Below are positions 6,942 through 15,011 of a stretch of DNA of 22,015 nt, piece after piece. Position 1 is the stretch's first letter; every line of letters starts with the position of its first letter. A program made the position numbers and the translations under genes. The notes below the pieces were generated by a model. The model ran no database searches. It was not told the origin of the DNA and worked only from the letters and a program-made list of their open reading frames with translations. This stretch comes from JBBSBL01 sp046330255. GTDB lineage: Bacteria > Actinomycetota > Thermoleophilia > Solirubrobacterales > Solirubrobacteraceae. The stretch is from positions 1-22,015 of the forward strand of contig JAXLTC010000004.1 of NCBI GenBank assembly GCA_046330255.1, read 5' to 3'.

Positions 6942-8221
6942 TCAGCGGCGGAGGCCGATCTCGGAGATCTCGGCGCTCTGGCGTCCCGGTCCGAGCGCGA
7001 CGATCCAGACGAGCCAGTGGCGCATCGGCGCCGCGCCGCGCAGCCGGATCGGACGGCCGGAGTGGACGGTGGTGGTCCCGGCGAGCGGGGTCCAGCCCCG
7101 GCGCGGCGCCCCGGTGGACGGGCGACCGCCGGGCGCGCCGTAGACCTGCGCGCGGAAGCCGGGGGTCGGGGTGTCGATCACGATCTGCGCGGCGCGGGCG
7201 GGCCTGACGCCCGTGACCGCCAGGCCGACGCCCGGCTTGCCGAGCGTGCCCGCGGAGTAGCGCTGCGTGGTCCACGCGGTGCGGGGATTTCCGTCCACGG
7301 CCAGGCGGGCCTGGTTCTGGTGCTCGCCGTCGCCGCCGTAGGGGTCGAGCGCGAACGCGCGCGGCAGCAGCGGGATCGGCGCTCGGCCCGCGCCCCCGGC
7401 GGGGATCGCGGCCGGCGTGCGGGCCGCGGAGCCCGGGGAGCGGGGCGCGGGCGGGCCACGCCGGTCCGTCGTCCTCGGAGGCGAGCAGCGTCACCGCGGT
7501 GCCGGTGCCGAGACCGCCGAGGAACAGCATGGCGGCGGCGAGGTAGGTCGGCCCGCGCGAGCCGGCGGCGGCAGGAGCGTCCAGTCCTCGTCCGGGCCCG
7601 CAGGGGCGCGGCGCACGTCCGCGAACGGTGGGACCGGGCGGGCGGCGGACGTCCGCTCGGCGGGGCCGGGCGCGGCGGGCGCCGGCGGCTCCGCGCCGGC
7701 GTGGGTCGCGGGTCGGCCTCGAGGGACTCGGCGACCTCGCTCCGGGCTCGGCGGCGGGGTGCGCCCGCGGCCTCCGGGTCCGCGTCCGGAGGCGCCGGTC
7801 GCGGCGGCGGGATCGACTCGGGATGGATCCCCAGCTCGGCGGTCAGCGGGCGGATCTCGATCTCGCCGGTGTCCGGCTCGGGCGGCACCAGCGGCTCGGG
7901 CGGCGCCTGGGGGACCGTGCGCCCCGTGATGCGCGGAGGGCCCGGCGCATCGAACTCGATCTCCGGCGGCTCGGCCAGCTCGGGCTCCAGGCCGCTGACG
8001 ATCGCGACACGGGCAGGGGGATCAGGAGCGGGGTTCGGCTCCCGCGCAGGTCGAGCCGGCGGGACCGGGGCGGGCGAGGGCGCGGGCATGCCGTGGTGAG
8101 GGCGGTCCCGCGCCGCGGCGTCGCGCGGCGGGCGGCCGCCTCGGAGCACCCTGTCGCGAGCCCGGCGCGCGGCGCGCTGGAACGCCGTCGGCCCGCCCGC
8201 GTCGCGGTCCCTCTGAGACAC
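6942..8221 (-). pseudogene. Membrane-anchored discoidin-like (F5/8-type) protein gene, broken by about three frameshifts
   Basis: Pieces of one protein occur in successive frames. Frame one, from GTG 8221 to about 7710, gives an N-terminal cytoplasmic Pro/Glu-rich region (including EPELAEPPEIEFDAPGPP and SEVAESLEADPRPT). A second frame to about 7555 gives HAGAEPPAPAAPGPAEA and later VRRAPAGPDEDWTLLPPPA. A third to about 7440 gives the transmembrane helix TYLAAAMLFLGGLGTGTAVT and LLASEDDGPAW. The last, to 6942, gives ALDPYGGDGEHQNQA, AVDGNPRTAWTTQRY and the rest of a discoidin-like carbohydrate/cell-wall-binding fold. The parts fit one protein of about 425 residues with a single membrane anchor. 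The breaks fall in G/C-rich runs, so assembly errors are as likely as true decay. The closest known architecture is the discoidin-like tail of actinobacterial MviN-associated and kinase-associated membrane proteins. Confidence 0.65.
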
Positions 8222-8229
8222 GGACGCTG

Positions 8230-8235
8230 AAGCTA
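8230..8235 (-). promoter_or_regulatory. -10-like box TAGCTT for the discoidin-like gene
   Basis: Read on the minus strand, TAGCTT lies 8 nt before GTG 8221 with no Shine-Dalgarno between. This supports that start and a leaderless mRNA. No -35 element is evident. Confidence 0.4.
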
Positions 8236-8349
8236 CGCGGCCGGTCGGACAGAGCGGTGGCCGGCCGGCGCTTGCGGGCGACGCCGCGCGGTCAAACGGC
8301 GGCAGCGAAGGGGACCCGCCGGCCGAGGGCCTTCCCGGGCGCATCCGTC

Positions 8350-8400
8350 AAACCCATCCCGGTTGGCTATCGCAGGATGACAATGGACTGGGATGGGTTT
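8350..8400. repeat. 11-bp perfect inverted repeat with 29-nt spacer, possible terminator or structured RNA
   Basis: Arms AAACCCATCCC (8350-8360) and GGGATGGGTTT (8390-8400) are perfectly complementary, and pairing can extend inward a few bases with G-U pairs. On the minus strand it starts 43 bp after the stop of the 8444-9988 gene and ends in a short T run (GGGTTTTGAC), so it may terminate that transcript. The large loop is unusual for a terminator. The arms are far more AT-rich than their surroundings. The remainder of 8222-8443 shows nothing recognisable. Confidence 0.6.
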
Positions 8401-8443
8401 CGGCGCCGGCGGCGTGGAGGGGCCGTCGGACGCCAGGCGCGCC

Positions 8444-9988
8444 TCAGCGCTTCGGCGGGCGGGCGCGGCGGAACTCGCTGCGGCCGACCACCCACGCCGA
8501 TGCGGGCGCCCCACGCCGCGCCGTCGCCGCCGCGGAGGAGGCCGCGGCGCCGCCCGCGCCGCCGGAGCCGCCCGAGCCGGCCGGGGCCCAGTCGGGCTCT
8601 GCTGGGCTGAGCCTCAGCAGCGCGCGCCAGGTCGCGGCGCCCATCGTCCCCGTCGGCGTCAGCCCGCGCGAGAGCTGGAACGTACGGACCGCCGTCGACG
8701 TGCGCGCCCCGTAGACGCCGTCCTGGGAGACCGATGCGCCCGCGCGCTCCAGGTGCTGCTGGAGCCACACGACGAAGTCGCCGCGCGAGCCGCGCTCCAA
8801 CGGCGGCCAACCCGGGTCGCTCGGCTGAGGCGTCGCCGGCAGCGGGGCCGCGAGCGCGCGCCAGCCGGATGCCCCCGTCTCCTGCCAGTCCCACCAGCTC
8901 AGGCCGGGCGCGCCGAACGCGCGGGCCAGCGAGCGGAAGCGCACCAGCTCCGAGGTCGAGGGGTTCATCCACGTCTGGCCCAGCGGCACGATCGGCCGCT
9001 GGTAGATGCGGTTCCAGCGATAGGTGTGGTCGTAGACGCGGTCGACCGAGACGCCGATCGCCTTCCAGTACATCTGCGGCTGGTTGAACTGCGCCCCGCC
9101 GGGCCCGAGGAACACCGAGTACGGGAAGGCGCCGTGGTAGTCCACATACGGCAGTCCGGCGAGCGAGACCGGATAGCGGGCGCCGACGCCCTGCCGCAGC
9201 AGCCGGATGTAGGTGCGCGCCGAGCGATAGCGGCCCTCGTACTCACCCTCGGCGTCGATCGCGAGACAGTCGGCTCCGCGCTGGACCGCGCGGACCGAGT
9301 TGCGGGCCTCGGCCACCGGGTTCTTCCCGTAGACGTAGGGCCAGGCGCAGACGGCGAGCCCGCGGGCCTTCAGCGCGGCCACGAGTTGCGGCGTGAACTG
9401 CTTCCACATGCTCGCGCCGTCCGAGGACTTGATGAACACCGTCTCGACGCCGGCCGCCTTGGCGCGGCGCGCGATCGCGGCGATGCTCCCGCCCTCGCTG
9501 CGCCACGTCTGCCAGATCCACATGCCGTCGCCGTCGAACGCCGTGCCGGAGGGGGTGCCGGACGGCGCCTGGACGCGCGCGCCCCCGCGGGCGCGGACCG
9601 TGATCGGGCCGGAGTGGTTGGACCAGCGGCCGCCGAGCGTGCGCAGCCGCACCCTGCCGCTGCGCGCCGCGGAGGGAACGCGCACGACGAGGCTCGTCGC
9701 CGAGCGCCGGCGGACCGTCTGGGCCACGACCCCGCCGCCGCGGCGCGGGAAGACCACGCGCAGCCGCGGCGGGAACCGCGTCCCGCGCAGCAGCATGCGC
9801 CCGCCGGCCGTGACGATCGAGGGCGCGGCACACGACGCGGGCGGGTAGCAGCGGGCCGAGAGGAGGCGAGGAGCGGGCGCCGTTCGCGCGGCCGCGGCGG
9901 TCGGCGACAGCGCGGCCGGGGTCGCGAACGCGGCGGCGCCGAGCAGCGCGCCGCACGCGAAGCGGCGGACGGGTACGGACAGCGGCAT
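8444..9988 (-). CDS. Secreted IPT-like / TIM-barrel / peptidoglycan-binding protein
   Basis: The 514-residue exported protein has three parts. A signal peptide covers about 1-34 (hydrophobic core CGALLGAAAFATPAAL). An IPT/TIG-like beta domain follows at about 55-133 (APSIVTAGGRMLLRGTRFPP, preceded by a CYPPASC Cys pair). A TIM-barrel-like domain spans about 150-380, resembling GH25/DUF1906-type hydrolases (DGDGMWIWQTWRSEGG, VETVFIKSSDG, CLAIDAEGEYEGRY with Asp245, Glu247 and Glu249 as candidate catalytic acids, QPQMYWKA, GLSWWDWQETGA). A PG_binding_1 domain lies at about 397-460 (ERGSRGDFVVWLQQHLERAG, DGVYGARTSTAVRTFQ). A Gly/Ala/Ser-rich tail ends the protein. It probably acts on, or docks to, cell-wall peptidoglycan; hydrolysis is inferred. 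GTG 9991 is an alternative start one codon upstream. Confidence 0.85.
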   Translation of the reverse strand: MPLSVPVRRFACGALLGAAAFATPAALSPTAAAARTAPAPRLLSARCYPPASCAAPSIVTAGGRMLLRGTRFPPRLRVVFPRRGGGVVAQTVRRRSATSLVVRVPSAARSGRVRLRTLGGRWSNHSGPITVRARGGARVQAPSGTPSGTAFDGDGMWIWQTWRSEGGSIAAIARRAKAAGVETVFIKSSDGASMWKQFTPQLVAALKARGLAVCAWPYVYGKNPVAEARNSVRAVQRGADCLAIDAEGEYEGRYRSARTYIRLLRQGVGARYPVSLAGLPYVDYHGAFPYSVFLGPGGAQFNQPQMYWKAIGVSVDRVYDHTYRWNRIYQRPIVPLGQTWMNPSTSELVRFRSLARAFGAPGLSWWDWQETGASGWRALAAPLPATPQPSDPGWPPLERGSRGDFVVWLQQHLERAGASVSQDGVYGARTSTAVRTFQLSRGLTPTGTMGAATWRALLRLSPAEPDWAPAGSGGSGGAGGAAASSAAATARRGAPASAWVVGRSEFRRARPPKR

Positions 9989-10073
9989 CACCCCGTCAAC
10001 AGGATGCTAGGCCGGAAGTTCCGCCGATGCGACGGTTGCACGGCCCTTCCCACGAGCGTGTGCCGGGCGGCGC

Positions 10074-10985
10074 TCAGCCGTCTCCCGCCGCGCCCCCGTG
10101 CTCCTCGGCGCCGCGCGGCACGACCACGACGGGCAGCGCCGCGCGGCGCACCAGCGCGGCGCTCGTCCCACCGAGAAGCACGCGCGCCACCGGGCCGTGC
10201 CCGCGCGAGCCCGTGACCAGCAGATCGGCACCCGCCTGCTCGGCGGCCTTCGCGAGCGCCTCCGCCGCCTCGCCCTCCACGACCCGCGTCTCGACCGCGA
10301 CCCCGGCCGGCAGCGTCCGCTCGCCGCGTTCCAGCTCGCCGCGCGCCCAGCCGTGGATGTACTCGGTGAACGAGGCGTACAGCTCGCGGTGCTCCCGCGG
10401 CGCGGTCGGCGCGACGGAGTGCAGCAGCACCACGCGCGCACCCGCGCGCGCCGCGACCGCGCCCGCCCAGCGCAGCGCGCGGGCGGCCTCGGGCGTGCCG
10501 TCGTAGGCGACGGCCACGGTCGTGAGCCGCCGCGGCGCCGAGCCGGCCGCGTATCCGGCGGGCGCGACCGCGACCGGGCAGGGCGCGCCGTTCAGCAGGC
10601 GCTCGGACGCGCTGCCCGGCAGCACCCTGCCGAGCGCGCCGCGCCGGCTCGAGCCGAGCACGACGCACGCGGCGCCGCAGTCTCCGGCCAGCTTCTCCAG
10701 GCCGCGGCCCGCCGAGCTCGCTCCCGTGACGTGCCGCTCGAGCGGCTCTCCCTCGTCGCCGGCCTGGGCCGCCTGCGCCACCACCCGCTCGGCGTCCTCG
10801 CGCTGGAGCGCGCGCACCTCGTCCCCGAGCGGCCCCGGGGTGAGCGGCTCGGTCACGTAGACGTTGGCGACCGCCGCCGGGACGCCCAGCGCGCCCGCGA
10901 GCACGCGCGCGAGCGCGACCGCGTCGGCCGAGCGCTCCCGCCCGTCGACGGCCGCGATCACCGGCCCGGTGGCGCTCGCGCTCAC
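10074..10985 (-). CDS. Tandem-domain universal stress protein (UspA family)
   Basis: The 303 residues form two Usp domains. Domain one (about 7-142) starts PVIAAVDGRERSADAVALA and ends with the ATP-binding signature GSSRRGALGRVLPGSASERLL. Domain two (about 153-295) starts LTTVAVAYDGTPEAARALRW and ends GSRGHGPVARVLLGGTSAALV. Both keep the G-2x-G-9x-G-S/T nucleotide motif, so ATP binding is likely. Double-domain Usps of this kind are typical of actinobacteria, and in Mycobacterium several belong to the DosR hypoxia regulon. I chose GTG 10985, giving MSASATGPVIAAVDG, because it follows a -10-like box by 7 nt. GTG 10994 is possible but would overlap that box. It diverges from a response regulator gene, with 100 bp between the starts. 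Confidence 0.9.
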   Translation of the reverse strand: MSASATGPVIAAVDGRERSADAVALARVLAGALGVPAAVANVYVTEPLTPGPLGDEVRALQREDAERVVAQAAQAGDEGEPLERHVTGASSAGRGLEKLAGDCGAACVVLGSSRRGALGRVLPGSASERLLNGAPCPVAVAPAGYAAGSAPRRLTTVAVAYDGTPEAARALRWAGAVAARAGARVVLLHSVAPTAPREHRELYASFTEYIHGWARGELERGERTLPAGVAVETRVVEGEAAEALAKAAEQAGADLLVTGSRGHGPVARVLLGGTSAALVRRAALPVVVVPRGAEEHGGAAGDG

Positions 10986-10992
10986 CTGGCGC

Positions 10993-10998
10993 ACGCTA
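10993..10998 (-). promoter_or_regulatory. -10-like box TAGCGT for the universal stress protein gene
   Basis: On the minus strand TAGCGT lies 7 nt before GTG 10985, with no Shine-Dalgarno. The palindrome at 11012-11025 sits where a -35 element or activator site would be. Confidence 0.45.
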
Positions 10999-11011
10999 GC
11001 GGCCGGCGCAC

Positions 11012-11025
11012 GCGGGTTTACCCGC
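11012..11025. promoter_or_regulatory. Palindrome GCGGGTTTACCCGC in the usp / response-regulator intergenic region
   Basis: It has 6-bp perfect arms (GCGGGT/ACCCGC) around a TT centre, between two divergent -10 boxes and 13 bp upstream of the usp one. Position and symmetry suit a dimeric regulator such as the adjacent NarL-type protein. Binding is inferred. Confidence 0.4.
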
Positions 11026-11071
11026 CGAGCGCTCAGTAGTCCCCACGCTCCGGGCGAATGGCTCGCGCCGC

Positions 11072-11077
11072 TAGGCT
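11072..11077 (+). promoter_or_regulatory. -10-like box TAGGCT for the response-regulator operon
   Basis: TAGGCT (TAnnnT) is 8 nt before GTG 11086, with no Shine-Dalgarno. It supports that start and suggests a leaderless operon mRNA covering the regulator, the ATPase and treT. Confidence 0.45.
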
Positions 11078-11085
11078 CGGCGCAG

Positions 11086-11715
11086 GTGACGAGCCTGATC
11101 CTCGCGGACGACCACGCCGTGGTGCGCAGTGGCCTGCGCATGCTGCTCGACGCCGAGGAGGGCCTCGAGGTCGTGGCCGAGGCGGGCGACGTGGACGAGG
11201 CCCTGCGAAAGACCCGGGCACACCGGCCGGAGGTGCTGGTGCTCGATCTGAACATGCCCGGTGGCTCCAGCCTGGAGTCGATCCCGGCTCTGCGCGAGGG
11301 TTCCCCCGAGACGGGCATCGTCGTCCTGACGATGCAGAACGACCCGGCGTTCGCGCGGGAGGCGCTGCGCGCGGGCGCCTGCGGCTACGTGCTCAAGGAG
11401 GCCGCCGACGACGAGCTCGTGCACGCCGTCCGCGCGGTGGCGGCCGGACGCACCTACCTGAACCCGGAGCTGGGCGCCAAGCTGGCCGTCGAGCCGCCTG
11501 CCCCCGACGGCCCGCCCGACCGCCTGACTCCGCGGGAGGTCGAGGTGCTGCGGCTGATCGGGCTCGGACACACCAACAGCGAGGTCGCCGAGCAGCTCTA
11601 CCTGAGCGTGCGCACGGTCGAGTCGCATCGCGCCCACATCCAGCAGAAGCTCCGTCGGACCACCCGTGCCGAGCTCGTGCGCTACGCGCTCGACAAGGGA
11701 CTCATCGACGCCTGA
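11086..11715 (+). CDS. NarL/FixJ-type response regulator
   Basis: The 209-residue regulator has a receiver domain (1-120) with the acidic pair in LILADDHAVVRSGL, the phosphoacceptor Asp54 in VLVLDLNMPGGSS, a conserved Thr in VVLTMQND, and Lys in GYVLKEAADDEL. A LuxR-type helix-turn-helix follows at about 145-205 (LTPREVEVLRLIGLGHTNSEVAEQLY, then SVRTVESHRAHIQQKL). It should be phosphorylated by a histidine kinase and bind DNA as a dimer. The likeliest partner here is the GAF kinase at 14929-16617, four genes along on the opposite strand. GTG 11086 is chosen because the frame then begins at the conserved receiver strand (VTSLILADDH) and a -10-like box precedes it. The P-type ATPase starts 6 bp after its stop. 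Confidence 0.92.
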   Translation: MTSLILADDHAVVRSGLRMLLDAEEGLEVVAEAGDVDEALRKTRAHRPEVLVLDLNMPGGSSLESIPALREGSPETGIVVLTMQNDPAFAREALRAGACGYVLKEAADDELVHAVRAVAAGRTYLNPELGAKLAVEPPAPDGPPDRLTPREVEVLRLIGLGHTNSEVAEQLYLSVRTVESHRAHIQQKLRRTTRAELVRYALDKGLIDA

Positions 11716-11721
11716 GGGCGC

Positions 11722-13551
11722 GTGCGTGAGCGTGCGCTTGCGCTGATCGCGCTGGTCGGCCTGGCGGCCGGCGGCGCGCTGGCGCTCGCGGGCCTGCCGG
11801 CGCAGGCGGACATCGTGTGGAGCGCGGTGATCGTCGTGGCGCTGGTGCCGCTCAGCGTCTCGGTGGCGCGCAGCCTCGCCCGCGGCGACATCGGCGTCGA
11901 CATCATCGCGCTGATCGCGATGGCGGCGGCCCTCGCGCTCGGCGAGCAGCTCGCGGGCGCCGTCGTCGCGCTGATGCTCGCGGGCGGCGAGGCGCTCGAG
12001 GCGGCGGCCGGGAGGCGCGCCCGGCGGGAGTTGACGGCGCTGCTCGAGCGGGCACCGCGCGTGGCCCACCGGCGCCGCGGCGAGACCGTCGAGGACGTCG
12101 GCGTGGACGAGGTCGGCGCCGGCGACGTCGTCGCCGTGCTCGCGGGCGAGATCGTGCCGGTCGACGGGATCGTTCGCGCCCCGCACGCCGTGCTCGACGA
12201 GTCGAGCCTCACGGGGGAGTCGCTGCCGGTCCGCTACTCGGACGGCGAGCCGATTCGCAGCGGCACCGCGAACGCCGGCGAGGCCTTCGACCTGCGGGCC
12301 ACCCGCCCCGCCGCCGAGAGCGCCTACGCCGCGCTGGTGGCGCTGGTGCGCGAGGCGGCGCGCAGCCGCGCGCCGTTCGTGCGCATGGCGGACCGCTACG
12401 CCGCCTTCTTCCTTCCCGTCACGCTCGCCACGGCGGGGCTCGCCTGGGCGCTGAGCGGAGATCCCGTCCGGGCCCTCGCGGTGCTCGTCGTCGCGACGCC
12501 CTGCCCGCTGATCCTGGCCGCGCCGATCGCGATCGTCTCGGGCCTCTCGCGGAGCGCGAAGCACGGCGTGATCGTCAAGGGCGGAGGGACGATCGAGCAG
12601 CTCGCGCACGCACGGACGGTGCTCTTCGACAAGACGGGGACGCTCACGATCGGGGCCCCTGAGGTCGAGGCGGTCTTCGCGCTGGACGGATACGACCGGG
12701 ATGAGCTGCTCCGCGCGGCCGCTTCGGTCGACCAGCTCTCGGCCCACGTCCTCGGGGCGGCGCTGGTCGCGGCCGCGCGCCGGCGAGGGCTGGCGCTCGA
12801 CTATCCGGCCGACGTCCGGGAGTCCCCGGGAGCCGGGATCGCGGGCACGGTCGCCGGGCGCCGGGTCTCGGTCGGGGGTCGCGCCTGGCTGGAGGCAGAG
12901 GACGTCGCCGGGCTGGAGGCCGCGGCACGCGCGGTCGAGAGCGCGCAGCCGGGCCGGGCACGGGTCTTCGTGGCGATCGACGGCAGCGCCGCCGGTGCGA
13001 TCGTGATGGCCGACCGGCTTCGCGACGACGCGGGTGACGTGACCAGGCGGCTCCACGACGCGGGCGTGCGGGAGGTCGCGCTCGTGACGGGCGACCACGC
13101 GGACGTGGCCGCGGGGGTGGCGCGCCTGGCGGGGATCGACCGCGTCTACGCGGAACTGGACCCCGAGGGGAAGCTCGAGGTCGTCAGGGCGATGCGCGCC
13201 CGACCCGAGCTGCGCTCCGTGGTGATGGTCGGCGACGGGGTCAACGACGCCCCGGCGCTCGCGCTCGCGGACGTGGGGGTCGCGATGGCGGGCGCGGGTG
13301 CGACGATCTCGGCGGAGACGGCCGACGCGGTGATCGCCGTCGATCGCGTGGACCGCTTGGTCGACGCGCTGCTGGTGAGCCGCCGGGCGCTGCGCATCGC
13401 ACGGCAGAGCGTGGTCGCGGGAATGGGCATGAGCCTGGTCGCGATGCTGGTCGCGGCGCTGGGATTTCTCACACCGGTGGCGGGCGCGCTGCTACAAGAG
13501 GGCATCGACGTGGCCGTGATACTCAACGCCCTGCGAGCGCTGCGCGGATGA
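11722..13551 (+). CDS. Heavy-metal P1B-type ATPase lacking an N-terminal metal-binding domain
   Basis: The 609-residue membrane pump moves a metal ion using ATP. Landmarks: two N-terminal helix pairs (about 5-100), the actuator motif SLTGES (about 161-166), the transport-site helix with ATPCPLIL (TPCPL at 259-263), the phosphorylation motif DKTGTLT (Asp303), the nucleotide-domain SxH signature SAHVLGAALV (His342, in place of the usual SEHP), GDGVNDAPAL (from 504), and the terminal helix EGIDVAVILNALRALRG. No HMA or CxxC domain precedes the first helix, so the protein is at the short end for the family. TPCPL is the form seen in the Cd/Zn/Co-type and related subgroups; the metal cannot be assigned. 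GTG 11722 lies 6 bp after the regulator stop, and the gene ends ATGA-overlapped with treT. Confidence 0.92.
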   Translation: MRERALALIALVGLAAGGALALAGLPAQADIVWSAVIVVALVPLSVSVARSLARGDIGVDIIALIAMAAALALGEQLAGAVVALMLAGGEALEAAAGRRARRELTALLERAPRVAHRRRGETVEDVGVDEVGAGDVVAVLAGEIVPVDGIVRAPHAVLDESSLTGESLPVRYSDGEPIRSGTANAGEAFDLRATRPAAESAYAALVALVREAARSRAPFVRMADRYAAFFLPVTLATAGLAWALSGDPVRALAVLVVATPCPLILAAPIAIVSGLSRSAKHGVIVKGGGTIEQLAHARTVLFDKTGTLTIGAPEVEAVFALDGYDRDELLRAAASVDQLSAHVLGAALVAAARRRGLALDYPADVRESPGAGIAGTVAGRRVSVGGRAWLEAEDVAGLEAAARAVESAQPGRARVFVAIDGSAAGAIVMADRLRDDAGDVTRRLHDAGVREVALVTGDHADVAAGVARLAGIDRVYAELDPEGKLEVVRAMRARPELRSVVMVGDGVNDAPALALADVGVAMAGAGATISAETADAVIAVDRVDRLVDALLVSRRALRIARQSVVAGMGMSLVAMLVAALGFLTPVAGALLQEGIDVAVILNALRALRG

Positions 13552-15011
13552 CCGGCCTGCGAGCCGTGGTGGTTCCGCCTGCCTCGCCCGAGCGCTTCGC
13601 CGAGGTGCTCGGCTCCCGCGACGCGGGGGAGATGTACGCCGCCATGGCGGCCAGCCGCGACGTGCTCGGCGATCGCGTGGTGTGGAGCGTCAACTCCACC
13701 GAGCACGGAGGCGGCGTCGCCGAGATGCTGCGCCCGCTGATCGGCTACGCGCGCGGGACGGGGATCGACGCGCGCTGGATGGTGATCGAGGGCGAGCCCG
13801 AGTTCTTCGTCGTTACCAAGCGCATCCACAACCTGCTGCACGGCAGTCCCGGCGACGGAGGTCGCCTGGGCGACGCCGAACGCGCCGTCTACGAGCGCAC
13901 GCTGGACGCTCCCGGCCGCGAGCTCGCCTCGCTGGTCAGCCCGGGCGACCTGGTGCTCCTGCACGACCCGCAGACCGCGGGTCTCGCGCCCGCGCTCGCC
14001 GGCAGCGGCGCCCACATCGTTTGGCGGTCGCACATCGGCACGAGCCTCCCGAACGACGTGGGGCACCTCGCGGTGCGCTTCCTGCTGCCCTACATCCGCG
14101 AGGCGGAGGCCTACGTGTTCTCGCGCCAGGCCTACGCGTGGCCGGAGCTCGACGCCTCGCGGGTCCATGTGATCGCGCCTTCGATCGACCCGTTCTCGCC
14201 CAAGAACGAGCCGCTCGGGCGGGCGACCGTCGCCGCCGTGCTGCGGGCGGCGGGGATCGCCGACGGCACTGCGAAAGGGGTCCCGTCGTTCACGCGCGAG
14301 GACGGCTCTCGCGGCCGGGTGGACCGCCGCGCCGAGGTCCGCCGCGAGGCGGTGCCCCCGCTGCGGGCGCCGATGGTGACCCAGGTCTCGCGCTGGGATC
14401 GCCTCAAGGACCATGTCGGGGTCCTGCTGGGCTTCGCCGAGCACGTCGCGCCGGACTCGGAGGCGCACCTGGTCCTCGCCGGGCCGGCGCTCGGGTCGGT
14501 CAGCGACGACCCCGAGGGGGTGGAGGTGCTGGGGGAGGTGCTGGCGGCGTGGGACGGGCTGCCGGCCGCGATCCGGGCGAGGATCCACGTCGCGTGCCTG
14601 CCGATGGACGACCCGGACGAGAACGCCGTGATCGTCAACGCGCTCCAGCGGCACTCGCGGATCGTCGTGCAGAAGAGCCTCGCCGAGGGCTTCGGGCTGA
14701 CCGTGGCCGAGGCGATGTGGAAGGGGCGTCCGGTGATCGGCAGCCGCGTGGGCGGGATCCAGGACCAGGTGGTCGACGGCCGCACGGGCTTCCTGCTGGA
14801 CGACCCGGCCGACCTGGGCGAGTTCGGACGCCGCCTCGCGACCCTGCTGTCCGACCCGGCGCTCGCGCGGCGGATGGGGCGGGCGGGGCGCCGGCGCGTG
14901 GTGCGCCACTACCTCGGGCCGCGCCACCTCACCCAGTACCTGCAGCTCTTTCAGACCCTGGTGGAGCGGGAAGCGACGCCCGCACGGAAGTCCCGCGCCC
15001 GGGCTCGCTGA
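13548..15011 (+). CDS. treT: Trehalose glycosyltransferring synthase (TreT, GT4)
   Basis: TreT makes trehalose directly from NDP-glucose and glucose, giving a compatible solute for desiccation, osmotic and heat stress. The 487 residues form a GT-B fold. The N-terminal signature is WSVNSTEHGGGVAEMLRPL (about 46-64), followed by ARWMVIEGEPEFFVVTKRIHN, both typical of TreT. The C-terminal donor domain has VTQVSRWDRLKDHVGVL, and the GT4 E-x7-E motif lies in KSLAEGFGLTVAEAM (Glu380 and Glu388), then GSRVGGIQDQVVDGRTGFLL. The ATG overlaps the ATPase stop (ATGA), so translation is coupled. The tail overlaps the convergent histidine kinase gene by 83 bp. An orphan GT4 of another specificity is the alternative, but the N-terminal motifs argue against it. 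Confidence 0.9.
   Translation: MTGLRAVVVPPASPERFAEVLGSRDAGEMYAAMAASRDVLGDRVVWSVNSTEHGGGVAEMLRPLIGYARGTGIDARWMVIEGEPEFFVVTKRIHNLLHGSPGDGGRLGDAERAVYERTLDAPGRELASLVSPGDLVLLHDPQTAGLAPALAGSGAHIVWRSHIGTSLPNDVGHLAVRFLLPYIREAEAYVFSRQAYAWPELDASRVHVIAPSIDPFSPKNEPLGRATVAAVLRAAGIADGTAKGVPSFTREDGSRGRVDRRAEVRREAVPPLRAPMVTQVSRWDRLKDHVGVLLGFAEHVAPDSEAHLVLAGPALGSVSDDPEGVEVLGEVLAAWDGLPAAIRARIHVACLPMDDPDENAVIVNALQRHSRIVVQKSLAEGFGLTVAEAMWKGRPVIGSRVGGIQDQVVDGRTGFLLDDPADLGEFGRRLATLLSDPALARRMGRAGRRRVVRHYLGPRHLTQYLQLFQTLVEREATPARKSRARAR

Noticed and set aside
6925..7530. 201-codon minus frame ending in a 4-bp overlap with the GNAT start
   Set aside because: Only its first part (the transmembrane helix) looks real; after about 7440 the coding character moves to another frame that ends at 6942.
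8393..10216. 607-codon plus-strand open frame opposite the secreted barrel protein
   Set aside because: The minus strand has a signal peptide and three domains; the plus frame is an Arg/Ala-rich shadow.
10986..11085. A mycobacterial-type DosR box in the usp/regulator intergenic region
   Set aside because: I looked for a GGGACT...AGTCCC-like palindrome and found only GCGGGTTTACCCGC, which does not match.
11071..13098. 675-codon minus-strand open frame across the regulator and ATPase genes
   Set aside because: It is antisense to two strongly conserved genes and has Arg/Asp/His-rich shadow composition.
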